Below, piece by piece: positions 15,346-24,441 of a stretch of 35,963 bases of DNA (within the stretch, counting starts at the first letter, position 1; each line of letters starts with the position of its first letter). The stretch is taken from assembly GCA_015711725.1 (NCBI GenBank), contig JACVIX010000017.1, positions 1-35,963 on the forward strand, given 5' to 3'. Source of the stretch: Candidatus Geothermincola primus (GTDB lineage Bacteria > Actinomycetota > Geothermincolia > Geothermincolales > Geothermincolaceae). The notes beneath the pieces are model-generated. The model saw only the letters and a list, made by a program, of their open reading frames with translations, searched no databases and was not told where the DNA came from. The translations under genes were made by a program, and so were the position numbers.

Positions 15346-16005
15346 TTATTCGCCCCCCTTCTTCTCGAAGATCACCCTCCCGGGCTTCATATTGGCCTGC
15401 CAGTTCTTGGGGCCATATATCCTGCTGAAGCGGTCCAACTTACCCTCCTTCTCCAGTTGTTTGTAGATGAGGGTCCAGGCGCAGTCCTTCTCCCGGTCGG
15501 TCTCGCATTTTCCATTATCCGTTCCACCACAGGGACCGTTAAGTATCCCTTTGTGGCAGCGGGTAACCGGGCAGATTGCCCCGAAATCCTCAAGCACGCA
15601 CTCCCCACAGAGGGAACATTTCTCCTCGAAATTGCCCAGCCGAAGGATATTCCCTAAAAAGACGGTGTCACATGCGGGGTGAACCGCTTTTTCGGTGGCT
15701 TCGCGCACCGACTGGCAACCGGCTCCACAGCACATTACCAGGAAACCCTCGGCGGCCTCCACCGCCTCCTTGTTCTCGCGAAACTTACGCTTGGTATTGA
15801 GCTCGTGGCAGACTTCCTCGTACACGGTGGTGCCGGTAACTGTCTTGCCCTCCTCCTCCAGCCTCTTCTTCATCTCCGCTACTTGTTCCTCTCCACCAGT
15901 CTCGCAGGTGGTGGCGCAGGAACCGCAACCCACGATGAAGATCTTGCTCTCGCCCTCAAGCTCCTTGAGGACTTCTTCGAACGGCTTGGACTTGGTGATA
16001 ATCAT
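15346..16005 (-). CDS. metV: MetV, iron-sulfur/zinc partner of methylenetetrahydrofolate reductase
   Basis: A 219-residue protein rich in cysteine. Visible motifs include GCGSCATTC near residue 27, CCGAGC near 93, and a C-terminal Cys-rich block (CSLCGEC, CPVTRCHKG, GPCGG, CETDREKDC). This is the MetV family (MTHFR C-terminal domain), which brings iron-sulfur clusters and zinc to MetF and relays electrons to its flavin. It starts with ATG after GGAGGAACGGAG and is followed by metF with one base between. It is separated from the upstream acsC by 121 bases, long for this operon. Confidence 0.93.
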   Translation of the reverse strand: MIITKSKPFEEVLKELEGESKIFIVGCGSCATTCETGGEEQVAEMKKRLEEEGKTVTGTTVYEEVCHELNTKRKFRENKEAVEAAEGFLVMCCGAGCQSVREATEKAVHPACDTVFLGNILRLGNFEEKCSLCGECVLEDFGAICPVTRCHKGILNGPCGGTDNGKCETDREKDCAWTLIYKQLEKEGKLDRFSRIYGPKNWQANMKPGRVIFEKKGGE

Positions 16006-16126
16006 CTTCTCCGTTCCTCCTTCATTTCTTCGATTCCAAAGGCTTCAAACGTTGCTCCAAGCCTCTAACTACAACGACATTCTTTATAACAAAACCCTTG
16101 AAAGGCAGTAACGTCATCCTGTGCTC

Positions 16127-17476
16127 TTAAGAGGTGGAGAACTGTCTTAAGAAAGCCGGTATATCTGCCGCTTCGCGGGTTCCAATGACGATCTCCCAAT
16201 CTGGCAGCTCCTCTTCCAACTCTCCGGAGATCTGCGCCACATATCCAGGGATAATCAGTTTACGGTGTTTGACCTTCTCCGCGATCCCCGAGGTGTTGAT
16301 AAACTTGGCTATTACCTCGGGAACGAACTTGCCCGCAGCCCAGGCGGTGAGCACTGACTGCCCATCGGTATCCACCACGCCCAGCCAGGAAGGAACTTTG
16401 CTTCCTTCTATCTCCCCGGAGACGATGAAGTAGGTAAGGGAGAAGTTACTGGTCACCAGTACCGGGCTATTCTCATCCGGGGAACCGATTTCGTAGAACT
16501 TGGAATCAACCGCCATGGGCCTCTGTGGATCGGTATATATGTTCAGAGCCAGCACCAACAGGGGATACATTCTCCACTGCTGCGCATGGGAGAGAACCAC
16601 TATCCCACCATATTTACACACGTATACCGCGGCTATCACGGTCTCGTAGAGCTCGTCGTCGGTCTCCTCGCAGGGGAAGGTGATGGTGGGGTAACCGAAA
16701 GGTTTGAACTTGTCCTTGAGCGCCGCTCTGCGCATAGCCACTAAATCCACGAAAGTTTCTTTTACCTTCCTGGGAGCTGGATCAAGAACCAGATCCTTGA
16801 CCCCCATACCGGTGAGTTTTTCCGAAAGCTCCGCCAGTTTTTCCAGGTCGGCGGATTTTACCGCCAGGGGCAGCTCCTTCTCTTTGGCCAACTCGCCTAT
16901 GGCATCCACGTTAGCCTCGGTGGCCGCGTAAAGCAGGGGACGGCTATCTCCTGCAGCTTCCACTCCCGCCTTAAGCACCTCAACATCCTCGCTCATGAGG
17001 ATTAGAGGTTTAGGGGTCAGGCCCTTTACCTTTTCCACCAGGGATTTGAAGGAAGCCGAGTCTCCTTTGGCCGCTTTGACTGCCACGGCTCCCATTTTGA
17101 GGATAACTCCCACTCTCTCATGCTCGCACTCATTGGCCTCTTTGACCAATTTCTCCACTTGGTCATCTGCCATATCGTCGGCGACCAGAACCGCGAAGAC
17201 GGTGGGGTTGAAGAAAGTCTTCTCATGGCGGAAGAGGACCAGCTCCTCTCCTACCTTGAAAGCCTCGTCGCCCACTCCCACGGTGACTCCACGGATGGGT
17301 GGAGCGCTGGCTTCCGATAATTCCGCCCGTACCTCATCGGTCACATAAGGGCAGTCGTCCAGGTTGGCCTGGCCAGCCGCCAACTTCATTGCAAAAGCCA
17401 AGCAGGTGGGAAACTTGCATTCGCCGCAGTTAGTCTTGGGCAGTTTCTTGAAGATATCCAAGCCTGAAAGTCCCAT
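16127..17476 (-). CDS. acsC: Corrinoid/iron-sulfur protein large subunit AcsC
   Basis: A 449-residue protein with an N-terminal [4Fe-4S] domain of pattern CX2CX4CX16C (NCGECKFPTCLAF, Cys at residues 17, 20, 25 and 42). A TIM-barrel and a C-terminal corrinoid-binding domain follow. With AcsD it forms the corrinoid iron-sulfur protein that carries the methyl group from AcsE to the A-cluster of AcsB. The [4Fe-4S] cluster delivers electrons to reactivate cobalt. ATG 17476 has AAGGAG at correct spacing. It follows acsB after a 126-base gap that holds a near-perfect palindrome. Confidence 0.96.
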   Translation of the reverse strand: MGLSGLDIFKKLPKTNCGECKFPTCLAFAMKLAAGQANLDDCPYVTDEVRAELSEASAPPIRGVTVGVGDEAFKVGEELVLFRHEKTFFNPTVFAVLVADDMADDQVEKLVKEANECEHERVGVILKMGAVAVKAAKGDSASFKSLVEKVKGLTPKPLILMSEDVEVLKAGVEAAGDSRPLLYAATEANVDAIGELAKEKELPLAVKSADLEKLAELSEKLTGMGVKDLVLDPAPRKVKETFVDLVAMRRAALKDKFKPFGYPTITFPCEETDDELYETVIAAVYVCKYGGIVVLSHAQQWRMYPLLVLALNIYTDPQRPMAVDSKFYEIGSPDENSPVLVTSNFSLTYFIVSGEIEGSKVPSWLGVVDTDGQSVLTAWAAGKFVPEVIAKFINTSGIAEKVKHRKLIIPGYVAQISGELEEELPDWEIVIGTREAADIPAFLRQFSTS

Positions 17477-17536
17477 TTTATATCTCCTTCCTCTTCATAT
17501 ATGGCGATCCTGCACCTCCATCCCGTCTATCCCGAC

Positions 17537-17556
17537 GAGGGAGTGCGCATTCCCTC
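17537..17556. promoter_or_regulatory. 20-base near-perfect palindrome between acsB and acsC
   Basis: The sequence GAGGGAGTGCGCATTCCCTC reads as its own reverse complement except for one mismatched pair. It lies in the 126-base gap between the acsB stop and the acsC start. In the minus-strand mRNA it can form a hairpin of up to eight pairs with one A-C mismatch. It has no U-tract, so it is not a terminator. It could be a processing or stability hairpin, or a repressor-type site. Confidence 0.4.
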
Positions 17557-17602
17557 CTTGCAATCACTCTCTTCATGTATGATACCAAATATGCCCACAT
17601 GC

Positions 17603-19783
17603 TTATGTCAACATGGGCTCCATGGTCAAAGCCGGATGTCCCTTCTCCTCCAGCCAGGGAAGAATCTCTTCCTCGGTCTCCCCCACGTCTTCGTCAGCGA
17701 TCTTGTTGATGAAGTCGGGGTCCCCGATCTCCTCGCAGCGTCGAACCAATTGCTCATGGAGGGTCTCCTTCAAGGCTTTGGGCATCCAGACAATCCTCTG
17801 GAAACCACCGTCGGCGGAAATGAACTTCTTGGAAGTGATATATACCTTTCCGATACCGATGAAACCGGGGGTCTGCGCCCCTCCACCCACCGATCCGGCA
17901 AGGGTGGAGAAGGTCATGCCGCAGGGAGTCATCCCTCCGTATTCTCGGTTGACGATCATCACCCCGTTGCACAAGGGCAGGAAGGCCACGATACACTCGA
18001 AACAACCGCAGGAAGTCATGGGGTCTTCCATCATGGTGTAAGCGTTGAACTTCTCGCTCACGCCACCCGACTTCTCACGAACGAAATCGTTCACATTCTT
18101 CCACTGGCCCTTCACCTCATCGATAGGGTCTCCCTTTTTGATGGGTTGATTGGGACCGGTGGGATCAATCTCGTAAGCGGCCTTGCCATCTAGCCAGTTA
18201 TATGCCCCACAGAGCCCAAGACGCTCGGGGGTGATCACGCACACATGGGTGGGGGCAAAGGACTGACACAGGGTGCAAGAATAGAAGGTATCCACCGATT
18301 CGTCGGTCATCCCGGCGGTCTTTTCGTCGCGATAGCGGTAAGCCTGGCGCGCGATCTCCAGCCACTTAGCCACATCCTCTTCGTTGGTGTAGATAGTCAC
18401 CTGAACCTTGTCAACGATGGCGGGGAAGTCAGAGAGCAACTTGGCATGGAGTATCTCGCCATAGTGTTTGATCTTGAAGCCCTTCTCTTTGGCTTTTTTA
18501 CTGATGCGAGTCCAAACAATATCCCGCTGCCCCATATGCCATACACCCTCCGCCCCGTTGATGAGGTGATGGCATTGGCGTTCCAAGATAGATTCGAAGT
18601 CCTCCTGCATCTTGCGGCCCGCCACCTCCACCACTATACCCAGAGGCAAGGCGGCGCCTTCCTCTACGTCGTCGATCTCCGGGCCTATAACCTCGATCTT
18701 TCCATCGGTGACCTCGTCCATCTCCCGCATGCGCACATATTCGAAGGCAGGGGTGATGTTGCCTCCGAACTGCACGTACATATCCTCCTTGCGGATGCGC
18801 TCCCCCTCGAAGGCGGGTCCGTAAGCCATAGGTATGGGGACTTTGGTGATCTGGATCTTTAACCCCCGCACCTCCACGCACTTTTGGACGATCTCCTCCT
18901 CCGGCACATTGGATACCACGTGCTCGTAGGTGCATACCCCAGTAGGGAGAATCTCCGGTATGGGGGTGTTGGCGATGGTAGGGAAACCGTAATTGATGGC
19001 TCCAGCGGCATAAGCGTATTTCTGCTCATCCACATAGTCTAGGGCTAACACGAAGGCGAAGATACGATTCTTGTTGTACCTAAGAACCTTCTTAAAGTCA
19101 CCTGGCTGCGCCCCACCGAAAGACATAGCCGCTCTGGCGGCGAAGCCTAGAGAATAGACGGCCGAGGACATCTCCTTGCCATAGGGAACCGTCCGGGTAT
19201 CCCAACCTAGCTGGCGGCCCCTCTCCAGGAGCTGCTCGGTGATAGTCTTGCCGTTGATATGCCCGGACATCCATACATAGAGGTTTTTCTCTAAGAGTTC
19301 GATGAGGATCTTCTCCGCCATCTCCGCGCTAGAAGCTAGGCCAGTCAAAGCGCAGAACCCTGGAGCGGTGCCGTCCACAAACTCCACTCCCCGTTCCCGC
19401 ATGATTACGTCATCAGCTGCCCCCAGCCAGATATCGTCCACTGGGGGATTGGTCACATACTTGCAACCTTCTATAATCTCTCCAGCGAAGAGGGTGGCGA
19501 TTCCCGCGTCAAGAGCGTGTCCCAAGTAAGGCACCCAATGCTTGGCGCGGGGCACCGGCGGAAGAAGTTCTTTGCAGAGGTCGAGCACCTTGGCCATGTC
19601 CTCAACTTTTTCCACCTTTATCCCGGAGAGCCCATATATTATCGGCAGATAATAGGCGGTGTTGGGAAATTCCACTTTGGCGGTTGCCCCCGCCGCCTCT
19701 AGAGTCTCGTTGAACATGCGTTCTGCTTCGGCCACCTCTTTGTAGGCGCCTTTTATCGCTGCGGTAGCTATTATCCTGCTCAT
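17603..19783 (-). CDS. acsB: Acetyl-CoA synthase AcsB (CODH/ACS beta subunit)
   Basis: A 726-residue protein of full bacterial length, including the N-terminal CODH-interacting domain that archaeal CdhC lacks. The A-cluster ligands are all present. Cys503, Cys506, Cys515 and Cys525 bind the [4Fe-4S] unit (CTLCQSFAPTHVC, GLC), and the Cys-Gly-Cys near residue 592 (SCGCFEC) binds the distal nickel. The numbering is offset by three from the Moorella enzyme. It condenses CO, the corrinoid-bound methyl group and CoA to acetyl-CoA. Its ATG overlaps the acsA stop by one base (TAATG), implying coupled translation of the two subunits in equal amounts. Confidence 0.97.
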   Translation of the reverse strand: MSRIIATAAIKGAYKEVAEAERMFNETLEAAGATAKVEFPNTAYYLPIIYGLSGIKVEKVEDMAKVLDLCKELLPPVPRAKHWVPYLGHALDAGIATLFAGEIIEGCKYVTNPPVDDIWLGAADDVIMRERGVEFVDGTAPGFCALTGLASSAEMAEKILIELLEKNLYVWMSGHINGKTITEQLLERGRQLGWDTRTVPYGKEMSSAVYSLGFAARAAMSFGGAQPGDFKKVLRYNKNRIFAFVLALDYVDEQKYAYAAGAINYGFPTIANTPIPEILPTGVCTYEHVVSNVPEEEIVQKCVEVRGLKIQITKVPIPMAYGPAFEGERIRKEDMYVQFGGNITPAFEYVRMREMDEVTDGKIEVIGPEIDDVEEGAALPLGIVVEVAGRKMQEDFESILERQCHHLINGAEGVWHMGQRDIVWTRISKKAKEKGFKIKHYGEILHAKLLSDFPAIVDKVQVTIYTNEEDVAKWLEIARQAYRYRDEKTAGMTDESVDTFYSCTLCQSFAPTHVCVITPERLGLCGAYNWLDGKAAYEIDPTGPNQPIKKGDPIDEVKGQWKNVNDFVREKSGGVSEKFNAYTMMEDPMTSCGCFECIVAFLPLCNGVMIVNREYGGMTPCGMTFSTLAGSVGGGAQTPGFIGIGKVYITSKKFISADGGFQRIVWMPKALKETLHEQLVRRCEEIGDPDFINKIADEDVGETEEEILPWLEEKGHPALTMEPMLT

Positions 19784-21720
19784 TAGACTTCCAACTCCCT
19801 CCTCATGGCCATGTCGAATAGCACCCTTTCTCGCTTGGCGCTGATGCCTAGCGCCTCACGCTTGTTGTCGATGTGACTGAGGATCTTGCCCACCATCTTC
19901 TCGGGATCTGGCTCAAAATCCCAGGTGTTCTTGAATAGCTCCCCGTACTTCTGGAAGAGAAATTCGGTGACGTTCTTGGAACCCAGGGTGGGCCATTTGA
20001 CCCCAAAGACGGTATAGACTCCGGAAGCCACGAAGTATTCCCCGATGGAGATGGCTTTTTCGCTCATCCATTCCGGCGCGCACCCCGCCACAGGCAGCTC
20101 GCTGATGTCGTCTCCTAAGCCGCCCTCGTGCACCATGGCGGTGCAGGCGATGAGAATGCGGCTGTTGTCCACGCAGGACCCACAATGAAGCACTGGTGGA
20201 ATGCCCACCGCTTCGCAGATTTCCCAGAGGCCCTGGGGGCAGATCTTTCGAGCCACCTCGGGCAGCATCAATCCCGTCTTGGCCACCGACTGGGCGGCGC
20301 AACCAGTCATGACCACAAGGCAACCGTTGGCCACCAGCTCTTTGGTAACCCGGACGTGAATGTCATCGTGGGTGACTCGGGGGTTGTTGCAACCTACTAC
20401 GCCTACCACGCCGCGGATACGCCCATCGATCACTCCATCGTTTAATGGTCGGTAGGAGGCGCGGAACTTGCCTCCCAACATATAATTTATGTACTCGTGA
20501 TTGAAGCCGGCAATCAGGGACTCCCGCACGTCGGGGATGCTCACCTTACCCCGCTTGGGGAAATTCTCGATGGCCGCAGAGACGATTTCCTTTGCTATAT
20601 CTAAAGCGCGGTCCTCGTGGAATTCGATGTGCCGGGCATAGGGCATCTTCGCCTTGGGAGAGGTGGTGATGATGTCGGTATGAATGCAACTGGCTATCTG
20701 TCCTATACCTTGGTAGATGCACTGAACGTCCACCACCATTGCCTCCACCGCCCCAGTGAGCAAGGCTAGCTCCTGCTGAAGCACGTTGCCTGCGATAGGT
20801 ATTCCATGGCGGGTAAGTATCTCGTTGGCGGTGCAACAGATGCCTGCCAGATTGATCCCCTTGGCTCCCACTTGCTTCGCCTTCTCTTGCATCTCCGGGA
20901 GACTAGCTGCCAACACGATCATCTCGGAGAGGATGGGCTCGTGCCCGTGGACCACGATGTTTACCTCGTCCTCCTTGAGCACGCCCAGGTTAATTTTGCT
21001 CTCCAATGGCACCGGGGTCCCGAAGAGGATGTCTTGTAACTCCGTTCCCACCATGGAGCCTCCCCAGCCGTCGGCGAGGGCGCAGCGGGCGCATGCCATG
21101 AGTATATTTTCATAATCCTGGTCCACGCCAATGTTGGTACGGTGCATGAGCTCAACCACCTCGCGGTCGATACCCCTCGGGAATACGCGCAGATCCCGCC
21201 AGATCTCCTTTCTGGGTTCCGGAGCCCTCAGGGCGAAAGCCAGCTCTCCTTCTTGCTGGCCAAACATAGCCAGGCAGCGTTCGCCCACCTCCAGGGCAAT
21301 GTCGTTTATCTCCCGCTCGCCGATCTCAACTCCCAGGTCCGCCGCTACCTCCAGCAGCTTGATGCGATCCTTGATCTCATAATCTTTGGCTTCCCCTTTG
21401 GCAGCCAAGATGAGGGTTTCTGCTACCGCCCGGCCGTGATCTGAATGGGCGGAGGTACCCCCGGCCACCATGCGGGCGAAATTGCGAGCGACGATGGTGT
21501 CTATATTCGCGCCACATACTCCCCGGGACTCATCAGGTTTCTTAGGATTGATGCGGCAGGGGCCCATGTTGCATAGACGGCAGCAAGACCCCGCCTCACC
21601 AAAGGCGCATCCTTTCTGCTGCTCCACCCGCTGGAAAGCGGTATCCATCCCTTCCGCCTCCGCTTTCTTGAGCATTTCGATGCTCGCTTTACAAACTGTC
21701 TTCTCTTCGTTTTCAGCCAT
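19783..21720 (-). CDS. acsA: Ni-Fe carbon monoxide dehydrogenase AcsA/CooS
   Basis: A 645-residue CO dehydrogenase of normal length. The N-terminal Cys-rich block (GCAFGEAGSCCRLCNMGPCR, about residues 37-56) provides the D- and B-cluster ligands. C-cluster residues are seen in VHGHEPILSE, GICCTANEIL, VVGCNN, TGCAAQS and VAGCAPEWMSEKA. It reduces CO2 to CO with reduced ferredoxin, and the CO passes through an internal tunnel to AcsB. It starts with ATG about 50 bases after acsD and is coupled to acsB by a one-base overlap. The adjacent acsB and the corrinoid protein genes indicate the AcsA role rather than a respiratory CooS. Confidence 0.97.
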   Translation of the reverse strand: MAENEEKTVCKASIEMLKKAEAEGMDTAFQRVEQQKGCAFGEAGSCCRLCNMGPCRINPKKPDESRGVCGANIDTIVARNFARMVAGGTSAHSDHGRAVAETLILAAKGEAKDYEIKDRIKLLEVAADLGVEIGEREINDIALEVGERCLAMFGQQEGELAFALRAPEPRKEIWRDLRVFPRGIDREVVELMHRTNIGVDQDYENILMACARCALADGWGGSMVGTELQDILFGTPVPLESKINLGVLKEDEVNIVVHGHEPILSEMIVLAASLPEMQEKAKQVGAKGINLAGICCTANEILTRHGIPIAGNVLQQELALLTGAVEAMVVDVQCIYQGIGQIASCIHTDIITTSPKAKMPYARHIEFHEDRALDIAKEIVSAAIENFPKRGKVSIPDVRESLIAGFNHEYINYMLGGKFRASYRPLNDGVIDGRIRGVVGVVGCNNPRVTHDDIHVRVTKELVANGCLVVMTGCAAQSVAKTGLMLPEVARKICPQGLWEICEAVGIPPVLHCGSCVDNSRILIACTAMVHEGGLGDDISELPVAGCAPEWMSEKAISIGEYFVASGVYTVFGVKWPTLGSKNVTEFLFQKYGELFKNTWDFEPDPEKMVGKILSHIDNKREALGISAKRERVLFDMAMRRELEV

Positions 21721-21771
21721 TATCCGTCTTCCTCCTGTCCTTTATTTATCAGGCTCCACGCCTGGCACATG

Positions 21772-22713
21772 CTATGAAGATAGGTCGCCGATCAGCTGCT
21801 TTATAAGCTTGATGCTCTCTGGGTGCCGCAGGATTAAAATATCCGCTCCCGCCATGAGCAAGGAAGCAGCGGTAATGGTCTCCCACATTATTCCCCTCTT
21901 CTCGGGGTCCCCCCACTGGGGGTACTCTTCCTCGGAGCTCTTGGCTTCTTTAGTCTTCCAGGACTGAAATCCTATGTTAGCCAGCAAGGGCATCTGGGTC
22001 ATGGTGTCATCTTGGTAAAGAGCGGCGATCTTCAGACGTTCCATAACCGAGTAGGTGTATTCCAGACCGTAACCAAGCGCCCCGGTGGTGGGGTCTATAA
22101 TTAGCTTATCCGCCTCCATCCCCAGGTTGGTGAGGAGGATATTCAGCTGCTTTGCCAAGTTGACGTCGATAGGGGTCATGGCGGCCACGTCCTGTTTGTA
22201 TCCTATGGCCGCCGCCCCGATGGTCTTGTGATTCTCCTCTTTGGCCGGTCCCAGCACCACGTTTTTACCCTCCACTTTGGATGCCACCGCCTTCATCACC
22301 TCGGCATCCTTGTCCAAATCCTCCGTTCCATATACGAAGACGGGAATATTCACCGCGTCGGCCACTTTAGCCACCGTCTCCGCCGCTTGCTCAGGTGGAG
22401 CGTCGGTGGCTTTGGGGTCGGTGGATGTAAGCACCAAGGCGATGGCGTCCACTCCCCATTCATCCTGGGCCTTCTTCGCCCAAGCAACCGGATCGTTCTT
22501 CACGTCCCCCAAAACCTTTTCCAGGGCAGGTGGAAGTTCTTCCACCTCATCGGATACCTCCGCCGCGATAATCGGCCGATTGGGCATCTCTCCTTCCCAC
22601 AAGTGGAAGGGGAGTACGTTTTCTCCCCCCACCTTCAATGACTTTTCGCCCGTTCCTATAGTTACTTCTCTGATCTTTCCCTTTGCGGTTTCCACCGGCA
22701 GGTTATAAGCCAT
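21772..22713 (-). CDS. acsD: Corrinoid/iron-sulfur protein small subunit AcsD
   Basis: A 313-residue TIM-barrel protein, the CdhD/AcsD family, with conserved segments such as LIIDPTTGALGYGLEYT and the C-terminal ADILILRHPES. It pairs with AcsC to form the corrinoid iron-sulfur protein and helps hold the cobamide in the methyl-transfer position. The longest frame starts at 22743, but ATG 22713 lies six bases after AAGGAG and starts the conserved protein (MAYNLPVE). It sits between folD and acsA, away from its partner acsC; this split order (D-A-B-C) differs from Moorella, where acsC and acsD are adjacent. Confidence 0.95.
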   Translation of the reverse strand: MAYNLPVETAKGKIREVTIGTGEKSLKVGGENVLPFHLWEGEMPNRPIIAAEVSDEVEELPPALEKVLGDVKNDPVAWAKKAQDEWGVDAIALVLTSTDPKATDAPPEQAAETVAKVADAVNIPVFVYGTEDLDKDAEVMKAVASKVEGKNVVLGPAKEENHKTIGAAAIGYKQDVAAMTPIDVNLAKQLNILLTNLGMEADKLIIDPTTGALGYGLEYTYSVMERLKIAALYQDDTMTQMPLLANIGFQSWKTKEAKSSEEEYPQWGDPEKRGIMWETITAASLLMAGADILILRHPESIKLIKQLIGDLSS

Positions 22714-22743
22714 CTTCTCTCTCCTTTCCCACTTGAAGCGCAA

Positions 22744-23682
22744 TCACTCCAGACCATGCTGAATCCTGCAAGCCCTTAAGGCGTTCTTCATCAACATGCG
22801 ATTGGTCACCGATCCCACGCCTCCAGGAACCGGGGTAATCGCTTTGGTCTTGTCTTTGACCGCATCGAAAGATACATCCCCCACCGTCTTGGTTACCGGC
22901 TTGCCTTTCTCGTTCAGGACCGGTTCCCCTTTCTCATCCAGCACCTTCACCCGGTTGATGCCCACATCAACCACGATGGCACCCTCCTTGACCAAATCGG
23001 GCCCGATTAAGTCCGCCTTCCCAGCGGCAACGATGAGGATGTCCGCACCGGTGGTGTGCTTTGCTAGGTTGCCCTTCATGCTGGTGAATATGTGACATAC
23101 GGAGGTGGTGGCATTGCGATTGAGCATGAGAAACGCCACTGGTTTGCCCACAATATTGGAGTGGCCCACCACCACGATCTCCGCCCCTTCATAGAAGTCC
23201 TTGGGGTCCATTTTCTCATATTCCCTGGCATAACGGTCCAGGATCTCCACCACCGCGGAAGGGGTGGCTGGTGGGAAGGTGGGTTCGCCCAGTGCTAATT
23301 TTCCCATGTTGAAGGGGTGGAAGCAGTCGATATCCTTTCCCACATCTATTGAGTTGATCACCGCCGAATCCGAGATATGTTCGGGGAAAGGTCTCAAAGG
23401 AAGTATCCCGCTCACCGCGGGGTCATCGTTTAATTTTTTAACGATCTTGATGACCTCCTCCTCGCTCACATCCGCCGGCGGATTCTCGTTCACATAGTTG
23501 AAACCAGCCTCCTGGCAGAACTTCTCCACTTGCCCCCTATACATCTTCGCTCCAAAATCCTCTCCCACCAGGAGCGTGGCGATTCCCGGGGTGATTCCTT
23601 TGGACTTCAGAGATTCCGTCTCCGCTACAATCTCCTTCATCAACTCATCCCCGATGGCTACGCAATCGATCACGACGCTCAT
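22744..23682 (-). CDS. folD: FolD-family methylenetetrahydrofolate dehydrogenase, cyclohydrolase residues lost
   Basis: A 312-residue FolD homologue with an intact NAD(P)-binding domain (VVVGHSNIVGKPVAFLML) and the C-terminal TPVPGGVGSVT signature. Bifunctional FolD uses a Tyr-X3-Lys motif and a Gln (VQLPLP) for cyclohydrolase activity. Here the Lys position is Val52 (MYRGQVEKF) and VQLPLP reads PLRPFP, so both catalytic positions have changed. Asp119 in KDIDCFHP is retained. The protein is therefore predicted to act mainly as methylene-THF dehydrogenase, with FchA, encoded immediately upstream, supplying the cyclohydrolase step. It also has an insertion of about 15 residues (VLDEKGEPVLNEKGKPV) before VGDVSF. 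ATG 23682 with AGGAG nine bases upstream is preferred to the TTG at 23688. Confidence 0.92.
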   Translation of the reverse strand: MSVVIDCVAIGDELMKEIVAETESLKSKGITPGIATLLVGEDFGAKMYRGQVEKFCQEAGFNYVNENPPADVSEEEVIKIVKKLNDDPAVSGILPLRPFPEHISDSAVINSIDVGKDIDCFHPFNMGKLALGEPTFPPATPSAVVEILDRYAREYEKMDPKDFYEGAEIVVVGHSNIVGKPVAFLMLNRNATTSVCHIFTSMKGNLAKHTTGADILIVAAGKADLIGPDLVKEGAIVVDVGINRVKVLDEKGEPVLNEKGKPVTKTVGDVSFDAVKDKTKAITPVPGGVGSVTNRMLMKNALRACRIQHGLE

Positions 23683-23729
23683 ATTCAATCGCTCCTTTCC
23701 TCTACGAAATGTGTCTCTTACCAGCTCCC

Positions 23730-24356
23730 CTATCCCAGCTTCTCATAGGTAATGCGCATCACTCTCTCCCTCAACTCTCCTGTTTCCTTGAGTATCTCCT
23801 GTATCCTATTCCACTTTTTTTCACAGAAATCTGCGTCCTTGATGCTATTGATATTAATCTTAACGTTCAGGGCGGCGCTCTGCGCAGCGCTCTCCGCCAG
23901 CAGGACCGCCACCCCAGCGTCGCTCACCGCGCCCACGTTGCCAATCTCCGCGGCAGTCTGAGAGAGCCTGGCCACCTCCAGACATTTCTCCGCTACCTGA
24001 AAGGGTACCTCGGTGGCGATCAATAGGGCCTCCTGCACTTTTTTCTCCCTTTTCGCCTTCTCTTCCTCAGTATCCCGGGGCATCTTGAAGGCGGCGGAGA
24101 GTTCCGCGTAGACCTGGGTGTCCTTTTGAATGAGGTCTTGCAGCTCACTTCTTAAAAGTTCCGAAGCCTTGAGCAGCTCCTCGATCTGCCCTTGCACCTG
24201 AGCGTACTTTTCCTTACCCAAAGTCAGGTTTCCCACCATGGAGACCAAAGCCGCTCCCAGCGCTCCCACTAAGGCCGAGACGCTGCCTCCGCCTGGCTCC
24301 GGTGACCTGGAGGCTAGTCTGTCCAGGAATACGATCATGGGCTTCTCTATGTACAT
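23730..24356 (-). CDS. fchA: Methenyltetrahydrofolate cyclohydrolase FchA (cyclodeaminase family)
   Basis: A 208-residue, mostly helical protein of the formimidoyl-THF cyclodeaminase/FchA family. It carries the folate-binding motif SPEPGGGSVSALVGALGAAL near residues 18-37 and the later helix SDAGVAVLLAESAAQSAALN. It interconverts 10-formyl-THF and 5,10-methenyl-THF, between Fhs and the dehydrogenase. ATG 24356 follows GGGAGG by six bases; a TTG at 24362 is less well placed. The neighbours fhs, acsV and cooC upstream and folD downstream support a C1 role over histidine degradation. Confidence 0.9.
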   Translation of the reverse strand: MYIEKPMIVFLDRLASRSPEPGGGSVSALVGALGAALVSMVGNLTLGKEKYAQVQGQIEELLKASELLRSELQDLIQKDTQVYAELSAAFKMPRDTEEEKAKREKKVQEALLIATEVPFQVAEKCLEVARLSQTAAEIGNVGAVSDAGVAVLLAESAAQSAALNVKININSIKDADFCEKKWNRIQEILKETGELRERVMRITYEKLG

Positions 24357-24441
24357 CTTCAACCTCCCTGGTCCAATCTCATATTATGCCATCTAATCAG
24401 AATTAAATCCAATGATATATACCAATTCCTCTGCCATAAAC

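Noticed and set aside
16040-16064. An AGGCTT/AAGCCT hairpin between acsC and metV as an internal terminator
   Set aside because: Six-base stem with a 13-base loop and no U-tract on the minus strand; at most a weak structure.
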